Assembly: GCF_000427465.1 (NCBI RefSeq)
Contig: NZ_KE386497.1
Span: 500,162 to 564,161 of the forward strand
Direction: 5' to 3'
DNA length: 64,000 bases
DNA from: Sinorhizobium arboris LMG 14919
Lineage (GTDB): Bacteria > Pseudomonadota > Alphaproteobacteria > Rhizobiales > Rhizobiaceae
The translations under genes and the position numbers were made by a program. Of the stretch, positions 48,599-58,435 are shown one piece after another. The notes below the pieces were generated by a model. It was not told where the DNA came from. It was given only the letters and a program-made list of their open reading frames with translations, and made no database searches. Numbering within the stretch: the first letter of the stretch is position 1; the number at the start of each line of letters is the position of its first letter.

Positions 48599-49154
48599 AG
48601 GTCAGTACCTCTTGCGCCAGGCCGAGAATGCCTGCAGCCGGGATCGGACCGAAATAGCGGGAGTCGTAGGAGCCGGCGAAAGCCGAGTGCAGGAACACGC
48701 AATCGGCCGGCACGATCCCGCCCGAGAACGGCGTCATTGGCCGACCCCACGCGTCTCGCTGCGCTATGGTGGCGGAGGGAACCAGACGGCCGTTCACGGA
48801 GACGCTAGTACCAACTTCGACGCGCTGTCCTTCAACGGCCACGACCGACTTGATGAGCGGCGCAACGCCGGCCGGGCACAGGCCGGAGCGCAGGTAACCG
48901 CGTATACGTGCCTCCCGCATCGCTGCCGTTTGCGGCGGGCAAATGAAGACCAGGTCGCCAGCGGCGACCGGTCTGTCGAGCTTGACGATACGCCAGAGAC
49001 CGAGAGATTCGCTCGGCGTGAGATTGATCCGGTAGCCGCCGAACCAGGCGACCGAGATCGTTCCCAGCAACGCCATTGTGATGGTGGCGAAGCCAAGCAG
49101 GAGCGCTTTATCGCGTCGCCTCCTCAACGCCGTTGCAATGAAAGGAATAGTCAT
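48588..49154 (-). CDS. traF: TraF, conjugative signal-peptidase-like protein
   Basis: This is a 188-residue protein of the S26 signal-peptidase family that matures the pilin in Ti/RP4-type systems. An N-terminal membrane anchor (LLLGFATITMALLGTISVAW) precedes LTPSESLGLWRI, which holds the probable catalytic serine, and LIKSVVAVEGQ with the catalytic lysine. CVFLHSAFAGSYDSRYFGPI is a further S26 box. It overlaps traA by 4 bp. Confidence 0.93.
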   Translation of the reverse strand: MTIPFIATALRRRRDKALLLGFATITMALLGTISVAWFGGYRINLTPSESLGLWRIVKLDRPVAAGDLVFICPPQTAAMREARIRGYLRSGLCPAGVAPLIKSVVAVEGQRVEVGTSVSVNGRLVPSATIAQRDAWGRPMTPFSGGIVPADCVFLHSAFAGSYDSRYFGPIPAAGILGLAQEVLTYAP

Positions 49155-52100
49155 TTCAGCGATAGCCCCTGGCTCTTCGTCTGCCGCAGCGTCTCGGCCT
49201 GCTTGAGGGCTTCGGTGGTCCGCTGGTGTGAACTGAGTTTCTGCACTGCGCGCATCAGGCCCCAGGCAGACTCGACCTCCGCCTTCTGACCGGCGCTCAT
49301 GCCGGCGGTGATCGTCTTGAAGGTCTCGCCATTCGCATCCTTGGCGGCCAAGGGCAGGAAGGTCCGCTCGCCGAAACGCTCAGCGACAGCTTTGGCAAAT
49401 CCGTCCAGTTCCGCCTTCACCATTTTGTCGGCAAGCGCGAACTCGAGCGCCGACGGAAGGTCGTTGCGGTCGATGGCGTCCCGCACGCGCTCGAGCGTCT
49501 GGCGTGCATTGGGAGAGAGTGCCGGGATGTCAATCAACACCTTGCGGCGGACCGCCACTTCCTCCGCCTGATGGCGTTGTTCGGCCTGACTGCGCTGGCG
49601 CAGGTAATCGCCGAGACTTTGAGCAAGAGCGGGAACGTTGCGTTCCGCCCTCTCGCGATCCTGCTTATCGGCGCGGCTTGCGAGCAGGCCGGATTTCCCC
49701 TTGAGTGCACCAAAACTTTCCGGCTGGCCAGCGATCTTCGCAAGCGTCGATTTGGCGACGGTCTCATCCTTCAGCATGGCATCGACATTGACGGCCTTGA
49801 AGGCGGCTTCCGGCTGCGCATAGACGAGATGGAAGCGGGTAGAGACATCTTCCCATTGCTTCTTCAGACTGGGATCGGATTCGAGCTTATCGGCAACCGC
49901 CTGCTCGACCGATTTCGGGAATGTTGCGATGCCGGCAACCATGGGGCTGGCCTCCTTGCTGCTTTGCGAGTGGGTCGGTTTGGTGCTGGTGCCGAAGCCG
50001 AGCTTGGCGCCGATGGCGAGGAGCCGGTGGGCAAGATCGGCCAGTTTCTGCTTCTGGCGGACCGTCCATTCGAGCCGGTCGCGGGCTATCGTGCGGGCGA
50101 CGTTGACGAGATGCAGCCCGCGCGCTTCGGCAAAACGCAGTGCCTGGCGGTAGAAGGTGGCCCTCTCGTAATCGAGCGTGGTTTCCTTGGCATTCTTGCG
50201 CGACAGGATCTTGATCAGGCCGCCGGCAAACGCGAAGGATCGAGAGCCGTAATAGACGCGGAGATCCTCACGATGACGCGTCATCGCCACATAGGTCAGA
50301 TGCCGATCGAGGGAGAGCGAAGCGAGCACCTTCACCCGGTCGACGGTGGCGCCTTGGCTCTTATGGATCGTGGTGGCATAGCCGTGGTCGAGATTGTTGT
50401 AGAACCGCTGCTCGACTGTGACCTGCCGGCGGTGCTCACCTTCGCCGATCTCTGCGACGATGCGGTTTTGCGCGGCTTCAACGACCTTGCCGAGCATGCC
50501 GTTCTTGACGCCGAGCGAGCCTTCGTTCTTCAGGAAAACGATCTGATCGCCGGGTGCGAAATTGCGGTGTCCGTCCTCCGCCCGGAAAGCAAAACCGTCG
50601 CCAATAATGCCACGCTCGACGAGCTCGGCGCGCCCCATCTCGTTGAGCATTCGCACATCGCGCCTGAGATGGGCGAGGATCAGTGTCGTCTTCGCCGGAT
50701 CGTAGTCGCGGCTCCAATCGGCGATGAGCGTATCGACTGCCTCGTTCTTCAGCCTCAAACCTATCATTCGACCCTGTGCGGTATAGGCATCGACAGCCTT
50801 GCGAACGTTGCCGCGCGCGAGATCGAGCGAAGCGTCGCGCATCCATTGTTCGCGCTGACGATAGATGGTTTCGAGTTCGGCATAACCGATGCGATCAGCA
50901 ATCGCACGGAACGCGGCGCCGGCTTCGATCGGCTGTAGCTGTTCCGGATCGCCGACCAGGACAAGCTTGGCGCCGGCCTTGGTCACCGTCTCAACCAGGT
51001 GCGCCATCTGCCGTGACGACACCATGCCGGCCTCGTCGAGAACGAAGACAGTCTTCGCGTCGAGCTGGTTTCGGCCCTCGTTCCACCGAAGCTCCCATGA
51101 CGAAAGCGTGCGCGAGGCTATTCCTGCTTCCTTCTCCAAACCCTCCGCGGCCTTGCCGGCAAGCGCGCCACCGACGACACGGTATCCGCCTGCTTCCCAC
51201 GCCGCGCGCGCGGCTTTCATCATCGTCGTCTTGCCGGCGCCGGCGCGGCCGATGACGGCTGCGATCCGCTCGGGTCCCGCGATATGTTCGATCGCTGTCC
51301 TCTGCTCCTCCGACAAGCGCGAATGGCGCTCGAACGTCGCCTCGAGCACCGCTTCCCGAACGCCATGCGAGGATCGCCTCGAGAGCCAGATCGCGCGGTT
51401 GGCCATCTCCGCTTCGAGCCGGATCAGCTCGCGCGTCGTGTACTTGGCCGGCAACCGGGCTCCGGTCGCAAATGCGATCCGCTCGCGCTCGAGACGGAGC
51501 GCTTCGGGGCTTTGGAGGACGCGAACCATCAGGCTCTGGAAGAGGGCGGCATCGTCGATATAGCGATGCAGGATCTTCGCAACGTCCCGCTCATCGAAAA
51601 CGCTCTTCTCCCGCGTGATCAGTTCGAGGACGATTTCCGGCCGGCGCTGGATGCGACGTGCGTTCTCGCTTCGCCGCGCCTCCTGCAGCTCGATCCGTTC
51701 GAGCTTTGGTGACCCTGCCGACGACTGCGTCCTCGCCTGCTCCGCATTGCGGCCGATGGCCGTTGCACCAACACCAATATGGATGGTCGGCTCCACTTCG
51801 ATGCCCTGTTTTTCGAAGGACCGGCCATCGATCCGGATATCGAGACCGGCGAGTGCCAGATGCCGGTTCTGGCAGGCAAACCAGCCGTCGCGAAAGGCAT
51901 TGAAGTCGTCGAGGCTTCCGGCCCAGAGTTCATAAACGATCTTGCCGGCGTCGTTGCGGATCGGATTGCCGTCCGGCCCGAGAACCGCAACTTTTTTGGC
52001 GCCGAATCCGTCTTCGGTGAGTGGTCGAAGGGTCGTCATCAGATGCACATGCGGATTGCCCGGTGCATCGTGATAAACCCAATCCGCCACCATTCCCTTG

Positions 52101-52510
52101 GCGGTCACATGCCGTTCGACGAAGTCGCGGACAAGCGCGATGTTCTGCTCGGCCGTCAATTTGATCGGGAGCGCAATCGTGATGTCCTTGGCAAGCTGGG
52201 CGTCGGAGCGCTTCTCGAAGTCTTCGACCTTATTCCAGAAGGCTTCGGAAGCGCCGGAGGCCGAGCGATCGGCAATCATCAACCGCAACCATTCGGGTGA
52301 ATCGGCCGGGATGACGAACTCCTCGTGCAGCAAACCCTGCTTGCGGGTGTAGTCGATCGTCCGGGCTTCCCGCTCGTACTCCATTTTGGCGCAGTGCCGA
52401 TAGGCTGCCGACAGCACGGCGCTGCGACCGGAGCCACGGCCAACGACGCTGACGGAGAAATGAGGAACGGCCACGGCGGTCTGAGCTCCCAGCTTGCGGA
52501 ACGAATTCAA
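49151..52510 (-). CDS. traA: TraA, relaxase-helicase for conjugation
   Basis: This is the 1119-residue relaxase that nicks oriT and unwinds the transferred strand. The N-terminal MobA/MobL-type relaxase domain includes SAAYRHCAKMEYEREAR and the metal-binding NPHVHLMTTLRPL. The RecD/TraI-like helicase has Walker A VIGRAGAGKTTMMK near residue 425, Walker B TVFVLDEAGMVSS and a C-terminal motif GYATTIHKSQGATVDRV. It is the first gene of the leftward traAFB(H) operon and faces traCDG across the probable oriT. Confidence 0.95.
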   Translation of the reverse strand: MNSFRKLGAQTAVAVPHFSVSVVGRGSGRSAVLSAAYRHCAKMEYEREARTIDYTRKQGLLHEEFVIPADSPEWLRLMIADRSASGASEAFWNKVEDFEKRSDAQLAKDITIALPIKLTAEQNIALVRDFVERHVTAKGMVADWVYHDAPGNPHVHLMTTLRPLTEDGFGAKKVAVLGPDGNPIRNDAGKIVYELWAGSLDDFNAFRDGWFACQNRHLALAGLDIRIDGRSFEKQGIEVEPTIHIGVGATAIGRNAEQARTQSSAGSPKLERIELQEARRSENARRIQRRPEIVLELITREKSVFDERDVAKILHRYIDDAALFQSLMVRVLQSPEALRLERERIAFATGARLPAKYTTRELIRLEAEMANRAIWLSRRSSHGVREAVLEATFERHSRLSEEQRTAIEHIAGPERIAAVIGRAGAGKTTMMKAARAAWEAGGYRVVGGALAGKAAEGLEKEAGIASRTLSSWELRWNEGRNQLDAKTVFVLDEAGMVSSRQMAHLVETVTKAGAKLVLVGDPEQLQPIEAGAAFRAIADRIGYAELETIYRQREQWMRDASLDLARGNVRKAVDAYTAQGRMIGLRLKNEAVDTLIADWSRDYDPAKTTLILAHLRRDVRMLNEMGRAELVERGIIGDGFAFRAEDGHRNFAPGDQIVFLKNEGSLGVKNGMLGKVVEAAQNRIVAEIGEGEHRRQVTVEQRFYNNLDHGYATTIHKSQGATVDRVKVLASLSLDRHLTYVAMTRHREDLRVYYGSRSFAFAGGLIKILSRKNAKETTLDYERATFYRQALRFAEARGLHLVNVARTIARDRLEWTVRQKQKLADLAHRLLAIGAKLGFGTSTKPTHSQSSKEASPMVAGIATFPKSVEQAVADKLESDPSLKKQWEDVSTRFHLVYAQPEAAFKAVNVDAMLKDETVAKSTLAKIAGQPESFGALKGKSGLLASRADKQDRERAERNVPALAQSLGDYLRQRSQAEQRHQAEEVAVRRKVLIDIPALSPNARQTLERVRDAIDRNDLPSALEFALADKMVKAELDGFAKAVAERFGERTFLPLAAKDANGETFKTITAGMSAGQKAEVESAWGLMRAVQKLSSHQRTTEALKQAETLRQTKSQGLSLK

Positions 52511-52552
52511 CGGGTTCTTCAGGAGCAGCGGCCCCGTCAGGGCACTCAGAGC

Positions 52553-52592
52553 AAGACGTCGTGACAGCGACGTATAATTGCGCCCTTGGAAG
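52553..52592. other. Probable origin of transfer
   Basis: ACGTCG (52556-52561) and CGACGT (52568-52573) form an inverted repeat directly beside TAATTGCGCCCTTGG (52575-52589). The arrangement and the nic-side sequence match the RSF1010/Ti (MOB-Q) oriT type as I recall it. It lies between the divergent traA and traC starts, where oriT is found on Ti and rhizobial plasmids. Confidence 0.82.
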
Positions 52593-52659
52593 CCGCTCCT
52601 TCGGAACGGCCGGGATCATTCACCAAGGCATCGCCCTTGGCGATTGTAGGATTCACAGT

Positions 52660-52674
52660 AGTGCGTTCCGCACT
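52660..52674. promoter_or_regulatory. Palindrome in the traA-traC intergenic region
   Basis: AGTGCG (52660-52665) pairs with CGCACT (52669-52674) across TTC. It lies 59 bp upstream of traC. TraR boxes are expected in this region, but this sequence does not match the Ti tra box well, so the role is open. Confidence 0.4.
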
Positions 52675-52732
52675 CCGTTCGGAAAAACTGGCCCTCGAAA
52701 GACAAGCTTTCTCAGCCAGGGAGACGGACGGA

Positions 52733-53029
52733 ATGAGGAAACCCTCCTCGAAAATTCGCGATGAAATCGCCAAGCTCCAGGAACAACTCAAGATCGCGGA
52801 AACGCGAGAAGCCGAGCGGATCGGCCGGATTGCGCTCAAGGCAGGACTTGGCGAAATCGCGATCGAGGAAGCCGAGCTTCAGGCGGCTTTCGAGAGTCTG
52901 GCGAAACGCTTTCGCGGAGGGCAGGGCGCATCGACCGGAGGGAAAAAGGGGGATGGCGACGTCAGCGCCGGCGCGTCGTCCGCGGCGGTCGCGTCTGGCG
53001 CGGCTCAGGGCGGCAATGGCGAGGCTTGA
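52733..53029 (+). CDS. traC: TraC, oriT-associated transfer protein
   Basis: This is a 98-residue accessory protein of DNA processing. The ATG at 52733 begins [20 protein letters not shown], the usual TraC start; the longer frame upstream overlaps the oriT region. [20 protein letters not shown] follows, and a low-complexity Gly/Ala-rich tail ends the protein. It is the size of pTiC58 TraC. It lies 4 bp before traD. Confidence 0.92.
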   Translation: MRKPSSKIRDEIAKLQEQLKIAETREAERIGRIALKAGLGEIAIEEAELQAAFESLAKRFRGGQGASTGGKKGDGDVSAGASSAAVASGAAQGGNGEA

Positions 53030-53033
53030 GCGG

Positions 53034-53249
53034 ATGGCGAGAACAATGACATCCGATGCCCGCAAAAAGGACACGCGGGAGAAGATCGAGCTCGGCGGGC
53101 TGATCGTGAAGGCGGGCTTGCGATACGAGAAGCGCGCGCTCCTGCTCGGGGCGTTGGTCGAACTCAGCCACCGGCTGAAGTCCGACGAAGGTGAGCGGGC
53201 GCGGTTGATCGCAATCGGCGCGGAGGCATTCGGCAATGACGGCGAATAG
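53034..53249 (+). CDS. traD: TraD, small conjugal transfer protein
   Basis: This is a 71-residue protein, the pTi TraD size, with the conserved [20 protein letters not shown] then [20 protein letters not shown]. Start choice is between the ATG at 53034 and a second in-frame ATG at 53046. It overlaps traG by 14 bp. It acts with TraC in relaxosome or coupling functions. Confidence 0.92.
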   Translation: MARTMTSDARKKDTREKIELGGLIVKAGLRYEKRALLLGALVELSHRLKSDEGERARLIAIGAEAFGNDGE

Positions 53250-55200
53250 GCTTGCTCTCGTCGCTGTCCCTGCCGTGCTGATGACCTTTGCCGTCATCGG
53301 CATGACCGGGACCGAGCAGTGGCTATCGAACTTCGGCAAGACGGAATCGGCGAGGCTGACGCTGGGCCGCGTCGGAATCGCCGCGCCCTATGTCAGCGCC
53401 GCGGCGATTGGCGTGATCTTTCTGTTCGCGAGCGCCGGCTCCGCGAACATCAAATTCGCCGGCTGCAGCGCTCTGGCCGGAGCCGCAGCAACGATCCTGA
53501 TTGCGGCGATACGCGAGGCGGGACGTCTTGCCGCATTCGCCGGAAAGGTGCCGGCGGGCAACTCCATCACCTCGTATCTCGACCCTGCAACGATGATCGG
53601 CGCAGCTGCCGCGCTGGTGGCGGGATGTTTCGCGCTACGCGTCGCGCTGATCGGCAACGCTGCCTTCGCACGCGCCGAGCCGAAACGCATCCGGGGACAA
53701 AGGGCGCTGCATGGGGAGACCGACTGGATGAAGATGCAGGACGCGGCAAAGCTCTTTCCCGATACCGGCGGCATCGTCATTGGCGAGCGCTACCGCGTCG
53801 ACAAGGACAGCACGGCAGCGCGTTCGTTTCGTGCGGATGATCCCGAAACCTGGGGCGTCGGCGGCAAGTCACCGCTGCTCTGCTTCGACGGCTCGTTCGG
53901 ATCCTCGCACGGCATCGTGTTCGCCGGTTCCGGCGGCTTTAAGACGACGTCGGTGACGATCCCGACGGCACTCAAATGGGGCGGTGCGCTTGTCGTCCTC
54001 GACCCTTCGAACGAAGTGGCGCCGATGGTTCACCAGCATCGGAAGAATGCAGCGCGTTTCATTCGCATTCTCGATCCGAAGGCGCCGGAAACGGGCTTCA
54101 ACGCTCTCGACTGGATCGGCCGCTTCGGCGGAACCAAGGAGGAAGACATCGCCTCCGTCGCGTCGTGGATCATGAGTGATAGCGGCGGCCCGCGCGGCGT
54201 GCGCGACGACTTCTTCCGGGCATCGGCGCTGCAGCTTCTGACCGCGCTGATCGCCGACGTCTGCCTGTCCGGCCATACCGACAGTGAGTTCCAGACCTTG
54301 CGGCAGGTTCGGGCCAATCTTTCTGAGCCGGAACCGAAACTGCGTGAGCGACTGCAATCCATCTACGACAATTCGAACTCGGACTTCGTGAAGGAGAATG
54401 TCGCCGCCTTCGTCAACATGACGCCGGAGACCTTCTCCGGTGTCTACGCCAATGCGGTCAAGGAAACACACTGGTTGTCCTATCCGAACTATGCCGCACT
54501 CGTATCGGGTTCGACCTTCTCAACCGACGCGCTTGCGGCCGGCAAGACCGACGTATTCATCAACATCGACCTGAAGACACTGGAGACGCATTCCGGTCTT
54601 GCCCGGGTGATCATCGGCTCGCTCATTAACGCCATCTACAATCGCGACGGCGAGGTGAAGGACAGGGCCCTCTTCCTTCTCGATGAGGTCGCGCGTCTCG
54701 GCTACATGCGCATCCTGGAAACCGCGCGTGACGCTGGCCGCAAGTATGGCATCACATTGACGATGATCTACCAGTCGATTGGCCAGATGCGGGAGACCTA
54801 TGGCGGCCGCGATGCGGCGAGCAAATGGTTCGAGAGCGCGAGCTGGATCTCTTTCGCCGCGATCAACGATCCGGATACCGCAGACTACATCTCGAAGCGC
54901 TGCGGCATGACCACGGTCGAGATCGACCAGGTCAGCCGCAGTTTCCAATCTAGGGGATCATCGCGGACTCGATCGAAGCAGCTGGCGGCGCGGCCGCTGA
55001 TCCAGGCGCATGAGGTTCTTCGCATGCGGGCAGACGAGCAGATCGTCTTCACCGCCGGCAACCCGCCGCTTCGCTGCGGCAGGGCGATCTGGTTCCGGCG
55101 TGAAGACATGAAGGCCTGCGTCGGCACGAACAGGTTTCACAAGGTCGGAAAGACGGCTGTCGGAAGCTTGGCACTCTTCCACGCGCGGGGGTCTCGCTAG
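53236..55200 (+). CDS. traG: TraG, VirD4-type coupling protein
   Basis: This is the 654-residue inner-membrane ATPase that couples the relaxosome to the mating channel. N-terminal membrane segments (residues ~5-25, 50-75, 115-135) precede Walker [16 protein letters not shown] near 230 and Walker [15 protein letters not shown] near 478. The C-terminal motif [18 protein letters not shown] is typical of TraG. It ends the traCDG operon. Confidence 0.95.
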   Translation: MTANRLALVAVPAVLMTFAVIGMTGTEQWLSNFGKTESARLTLGRVGIAAPYVSAAAIGVIFLFASAGSANIKFAGCSALAGAAATILIAAIREAGRLAAFAGKVPAGNSITSYLDPATMIGAAAALVAGCFALRVALIGNAAFARAEPKRIRGQRALHGETDWMKMQDAAKLFPDTGGIVIGERYRVDKDSTAARSFRADDPETWGVGGKSPLLCFDGSFGSSHGIVFAGSGGFKTTSVTIPTALKWGGALVVLDPSNEVAPMVHQHRKNAARFIRILDPKAPETGFNALDWIGRFGGTKEEDIASVASWIMSDSGGPRGVRDDFFRASALQLLTALIADVCLSGHTDSEFQTLRQVRANLSEPEPKLRERLQSIYDNSNSDFVKENVAAFVNMTPETFSGVYANAVKETHWLSYPNYAALVSGSTFSTDALAAGKTDVFINIDLKTLETHSGLARVIIGSLINAIYNRDGEVKDRALFLLDEVARLGYMRILETARDAGRKYGITLTMIYQSIGQMRETYGGRDAASKWFESASWISFAAINDPDTADYISKRCGMTTVEIDQVSRSFQSRGSSRTRSKQLAARPLIQAHEVLRMRADEQIVFTAGNPPLRCGRAIWFRREDMKACVGTNRFHKVGKTAVGSLALFHARGSR

Positions 55201-55429
55201 GCGCTGGGACGGTGAGAGACACGGATGGTGTGACTGAGGGGTCGCGAGAGGATCGTCACCCGACGGGGCGGAGACCGCGGGCGGGCTCCGTGAGCGCAGC
55301 GAGTAGAGCCGTGCGCCGCAGGCGTCTCGCCCAAGCCCTTCGCATATCATCACCGATGTGAATCGATCCATGCCCATCGATTCATAAGTGTCGTTGGACG
55401 CGACTCCCCGGATCAGCGATCCTGACGTC

Positions 55430-55687
55430 ATGATCTCTCAACCCTACCGCCTCTACGTCGAACGCTCGGATCCCGCGAGGAATATGGCCCGCTACTATGC
55501 CATGTCGATCGAACCGAACCTGTTCGGGGACATCTGCCTGCTTCGGAAGTGGGGCCGCATTGGAACCAGGGGACAGATGATGGTCCATCATTTCCGCCGG
55601 GAAGAGGAAGCGGTCCGGCTGTTTCTCGATGTGCTCCGACGGAAACGAAAACGCGGTTATCGTCCGCGCGCTTCTATGCCCATATGA
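55430..55687 (+). CDS. WGR domain protein
   Basis: This is an 85-residue protein that is essentially one WGR domain, named for the LLRKWGRIGTRGQMM motif near residue 40. It begins MISQPYRLYVERSDPARNMA at the ATG at 55430; an upstream GTG at 55388 is less likely. Stand-alone WGR proteins are common next to traG on rhizobial plasmids. WGR domains bind nucleic acids in other proteins. Confidence 0.85.
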   Translation: MISQPYRLYVERSDPARNMARYYAMSIEPNLFGDICLLRKWGRIGTRGQMMVHHFRREEEAVRLFLDVLRRKRKRGYRPRASMPI

Positions 55688-56127
55688 AAAAATCCGCCGA
55701 AGCGGTGCTCTACGGCGCCTCAGCGGCGCCGGTTCCGGTCGGTCTCGAACGACACCTCGACCTCGACGAAGAATAGGATCGTGATGGCCAGCTAAGGCCT
55801 AGTCTAGCTTTCCGTTGCGGAAGAAATTGCTGATCACCTTGCCGAGGGTGCGAAGCCGGCGGTAGGTGGCGGCGAAGAATTGAGGGAACTGCTATATGAT
55901 TTCTCTCCTTTCGAAATGCGGTCATCGCGGGGGGGGGGGCAGGCGGCGGGTCGAAAAGGAGGGACACACCAATCGCTATCGCTGCAATGGCAGGGCTACT
56001 CGCCATGGCATGGCGATCTGGTTCCGTCAGTCAATGTTCGGCGCCATTGAAACCAGGTGCGTGGGAGAGGACGTTCGCCCGAGAGTGCGTGCGCAGTCCT
56101 CAATTGAGACTGCGCCAAGGATCCCGA
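55688..56127. other. Gene-poor region with an 11-G run
   Basis: No intact gene is supported in these 440 bp. A minus-strand piece at 55790-55885 could encode the C-terminal fragment FFAATYRRLRTLGKVISNFF but has a stop just before it. A run of 11 guanines lies at 55929-55939, prone to slippage or sequencing error. Confidence 0.4.
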
Positions 56128-56619
56128 TCAGGATCCCGCGCACCGAGCGTAGGTGGCACGCGCCGCATGTACGGCGATCCCGGTTTCTCGCGCAATATCC
56201 TTGATGATCGGTGCCAGCGAGCCGAGTTCTTCTTCGGTAAGCGCAACCAGCTCTGGATAGTTGATTTCGACGCCGGTGTAGTCCGCTGTCAAAGCAATGG
56301 CCCAATCGCCGCCATTGACTCGATACTCATGGGTGTCGAAATCGATTTCGAGATCGTCCAGCAGATTGATGGCAAAGCGCCCGAAAATCTCGGTTTCGCC
56401 GTCCAACTGATATTTGGCGAATTCGTCCTCTCCGGTGAGAACGTTCCGCTCCAACGCCATGATGGTCCGGACGCGCGCGGTGGCGGCATCCAGTCCTTCG
56501 ATCAGGCGATCATGGAGCTCTCGCGAGAAGTCGGTATCGCAGCCGAAGCGGTTGGCGAGAACGAGGAGCCGGAAACCGGAGAGCGCGGCGACGAGGGTAA
56601 GGTTCTGATCAGTTGTCAT
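56128..56619 (-). CDS. Hypothetical plasmid protein
   Basis: This is a 163-residue protein starting MTTDQNLTLVAALSGFRLLV, with a possible site GGAGATC upstream. It is acidic, with RELHDRLIEGLDAATARVRT and DDLEIDFDTHEYRVNGGDWA. It looks like a conserved accessory protein of rhizobial plasmids, but no family was named. Its upstream region holds one copy of a degenerate repeat. Confidence 0.7.
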   Translation of the reverse strand: MTTDQNLTLVAALSGFRLLVLANRFGCDTDFSRELHDRLIEGLDAATARVRTIMALERNVLTGEDEFAKYQLDGETEIFGRFAINLLDDLEIDFDTHEYRVNGGDWAIALTADYTGVEINYPELVALTEEELGSLAPIIKDIARETGIAVHAARATYARCAGS

Positions 56620-56952
56620 GTGTGATCTCCTTCATCTTTATGACGGAGATCGGCCACTCCGTGGCAAAGAGGGGTCAGGGATCGCGGAACGCGACTTGCA
56701 AGCGGGGGAACCGATTTTTCTGAAGCGCAGTGCAACGCAGCGGCGGAAAAATTGGGGAGACCGCGCCGTCCTTGACGCCGGATTTGCTGGAGTAAAATAG
56801 GAGGTCAGAGAGAGAAGAGCCCCGCGTACCCGAAGGGAACGCGACCGTTCCCGGCGCGAGCCGACGGGGAGCGTCGAGGGGTGAAATCCCTGACAGCCGG
56901 GCGGCCGGTCGATCCGGCCGGGCCAAGCTCACGGGATGGAGGTAAGCCTCGA
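56620..56952. other. Noncoding leader-like region, degenerate repeat copy A
   Basis: No gene is seen. The segment around 56670-56795 (TGGCAAAGAGGGGTCAGGGA ... CCGTCCTTGACGCCGG) resembles 57158-57270, suggesting a repeated leader or promoter element in front of small minus-strand genes. A hairpin-rich stretch near 56895-56925 (CGGCCGG/CCGGCCG) is also present. Confidence 0.4.
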
Positions 56953-57123
56953 TCAGAACGGAGGCTCGGCGCTTACACGGCCGTCCTGCTCGGCCGAGAT
57001 CACTTCGCGTTCGGCCTGGGCGAGTTCAAGTTCGGCCTCGATCTGCCGACGCTCGTTAGCGTCGACGGCGTTACGCAGCTCGGCGCGCAGTTCTTCGATG
57101 TGCTGTTCGATGGTCATCGTCAT
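56953..57123 (-). CDS. Small helical hypothetical protein
   Basis: This is a 56-residue product beginning MTMTIEQHIEELRAELRNAV and ending REVISAEQDGRVSAEPPF, preceded by CAGGAGATG. It is a highly charged helix/coiled coil with a strongly coding-like sequence. Its function is unknown. It sits in a row of small minus-strand plasmid genes. Confidence 0.65.
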   Translation of the reverse strand: MTMTIEQHIEELRAELRNAVDANERRQIEAELELAQAEREVISAEQDGRVSAEPPF

Positions 57124-57471
57124 CTCCTGTAGTTTGAGAAGGATGACGACCGCGGGCGTGGCGACAGGGCAGGGTCAAGGAGCGCGAAGCGACCGCACCG
57201 CGGCGGGTGGGGGAGCCGAAATGCGACAGCATTTTGGAGGAACCGCGAAGTCCTTGAGGCGGCCCTTTCCCCACGGCAAAATGGCACTGTCTGAGCAGAC
57301 CCTACCTCTCGTTTGGCACCGAAAAGCCAGAAACGGGCTCAATGCCTGTTTCCGGCTTCTGCGATGAGGATTGGCCCTGCTTGGCGAGCGGGGGCCGGTA
57401 GCTCCTCCGTCCCGGTTTGGGCCGCCCCTTAGCGGCCCCAGCGGCAAAGACCGGGACGATCCGGCCGCATC
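57124..57471. other. Noncoding region with repeat copies
   Basis: No gene is supported. It contains degenerate repeat copy B (about 57158-57270) and the start of the repeat at 57419-57490, whose partner lies at 58459-58537 in front of the DUF736 gene. Confidence 0.4.
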
Positions 57472-57490
57472 TCACAAGGCCGGAACAGCC
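57419..57490. repeat. Dispersed repeat, copy 1 of 2
   Basis: This segment starts GGGCCGC and runs through GCAAAGACCGGGACGAT to AAGGCCGGAACA. Copy 2 is at 58459-58537 in the same orientation. It overlaps the truncated end of the frameshifted toxin-position gene, so the repeat may mark the recombination that cut it. Confidence 0.6.
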
Positions 57491-57722
57491 GCGGCCCGCC
57501 GCTTCTCCATGGCCGGAACTTCAGCCGCGAAGCGAGCCAGCTCGGGCTGCTTGGTGGTGATCGGGAAAAACAGAACCAGGTCGCCGTCAGGTCGGGCAAG
57601 CCTCACGCCGACGGCGACTGGCCGATCCTTTTGCCCCTCTGTCTCGCCTTTCGGGCTTGCCGCGCCCATAAACAGCGATAACGGATGACCGTCGCGGTCT
57701 GGATGTCATCATAGCTGCTCAT
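57472..57722 (-). pseudogene. Frameshifted partner (toxin position) of the Phd-type antitoxin
   Basis: The gene starts at 57722 with an ATGA overlap of the antitoxin stop and reads MSSYDDIQTATVIRYRCLWA then RQARK. A single G appears to be missing near 57655, because the next frame continues with GETEGQKDRPVAVGVRLARP and DLVLFFPITTKQPELARFAA. The protein also ends early, at AAVPAL, where the 57419-57490 repeat begins. It resembles a small plasmid growth-control protein, but the exact family could not be named. Confidence 0.65.
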
Positions 57723-57985
57723 CGGTTGGTCTCGTCGGTCCCCGCATAGGCGTCCACCGCCGCCTCGAATTCGTTAAGCAGCTCACTCGGCATGGTTTCG
57801 AGTGTGCCGACTGAACGGGCATCGGATTGCCGCATCAGCCGTTCGTAGTCATCGATGTTAAGAAGGACGAGGCGCGGCTTGTTGCGTTGGGTGATCGTGA
57901 CCGGATGGCGCAACGCCTCGGCGATGATATCGCCGGACTTCCGGGAAAGATCGCTTGTCGAATAAGTACCACCGGTGCGGGGCAT
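57719..57985 (-). CDS. Phd/YefM-type antitoxin
   Basis: This is an 88-residue protein. The N-terminal DNA-binding Phd/YefM domain reads YSTSDLSRKSGDIIAEALRH then PVTITQRNKPRLVLLNIDDY. The C-terminal part (ETMPSELLNEFEAAVDAYAG) would wrap the toxin. The partner gene downstream is frameshifted, so this antitoxin may now be an orphan, still able to repress its own promoter. Confidence 0.85.
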   Translation of the reverse strand: MPRTGGTYSTSDLSRKSGDIIAEALRHPVTITQRNKPRLVLLNIDDYERLMRQSDARSVGTLETMPSELLNEFEAAVDAYAGTDETNR

Positions 57986-58123
57986 GCTGATCTCCAGATG
58001 TGTTTGCCGACCGCACTATAACTTCGGAACCAGCACAAACCCGGCATTTACAGCATTGTTGTAAATACTGTGCATTTCGGCGGTTAAGGCCCCGCCTAGG
58101 CGGCGAGGCCTTAACCAATAATA

Positions 58124-58435
58124 TCAATCCCGGTTCGGACGCGACCAGATGAGTTGGAAGCCATCTTCGCCTTCGACATCCGTCAGTGTCGCGTAGATCG
58201 GAGCCGGGAAGCTCGGGTCGTCGAGCTTGACCGAGAGGTAGTCGCGATCCGTCTGTTCGGAGCGCTTCTGCCAGGCAGCGCCCAGTTCGACGGCGCCCGC
58301 GTAGATGCGGAAGTGCGGGCCTTTGTCCGAGGGATTTTCGATGCGGGCGATGCGAGCCTTGACGTTGAGGGCGAGAGTGCGGATCGAGCCGGTGAAGCCG
58401 TTTTCGTTTGCGGTGAAGGTGCCGATGGTAGCCAT
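58124..58435 (-). CDS. DUF736 domain protein
   Basis: This is a 103-residue DUF736 protein beginning [20 protein letters not shown], with [19 protein letters not shown] and LIWSRPNRD at the end. The ATG at 58435 is preferred to one at 58441 because AAGGAAC is then well spaced. DUF736 genes are frequent beside ardC and traG on alphaproteobacterial plasmids; the function is unknown. Confidence 0.88.
   Translation of the reverse strand: MATIGTFTANENGFTGSIRTLALNVKARIARIENPSDKGPHFRIYAGAVELGAAWQKRSEQTDRDYLSVKLDDPSFPAPIYATLTDVEGEDGFQLIWSRPNRD

Noticed and set aside
49571..50938. A 455-codon plus-strand frame within traA
   Set aside because: It is antisense to the helicase part of TraA, with no start signal or motifs.
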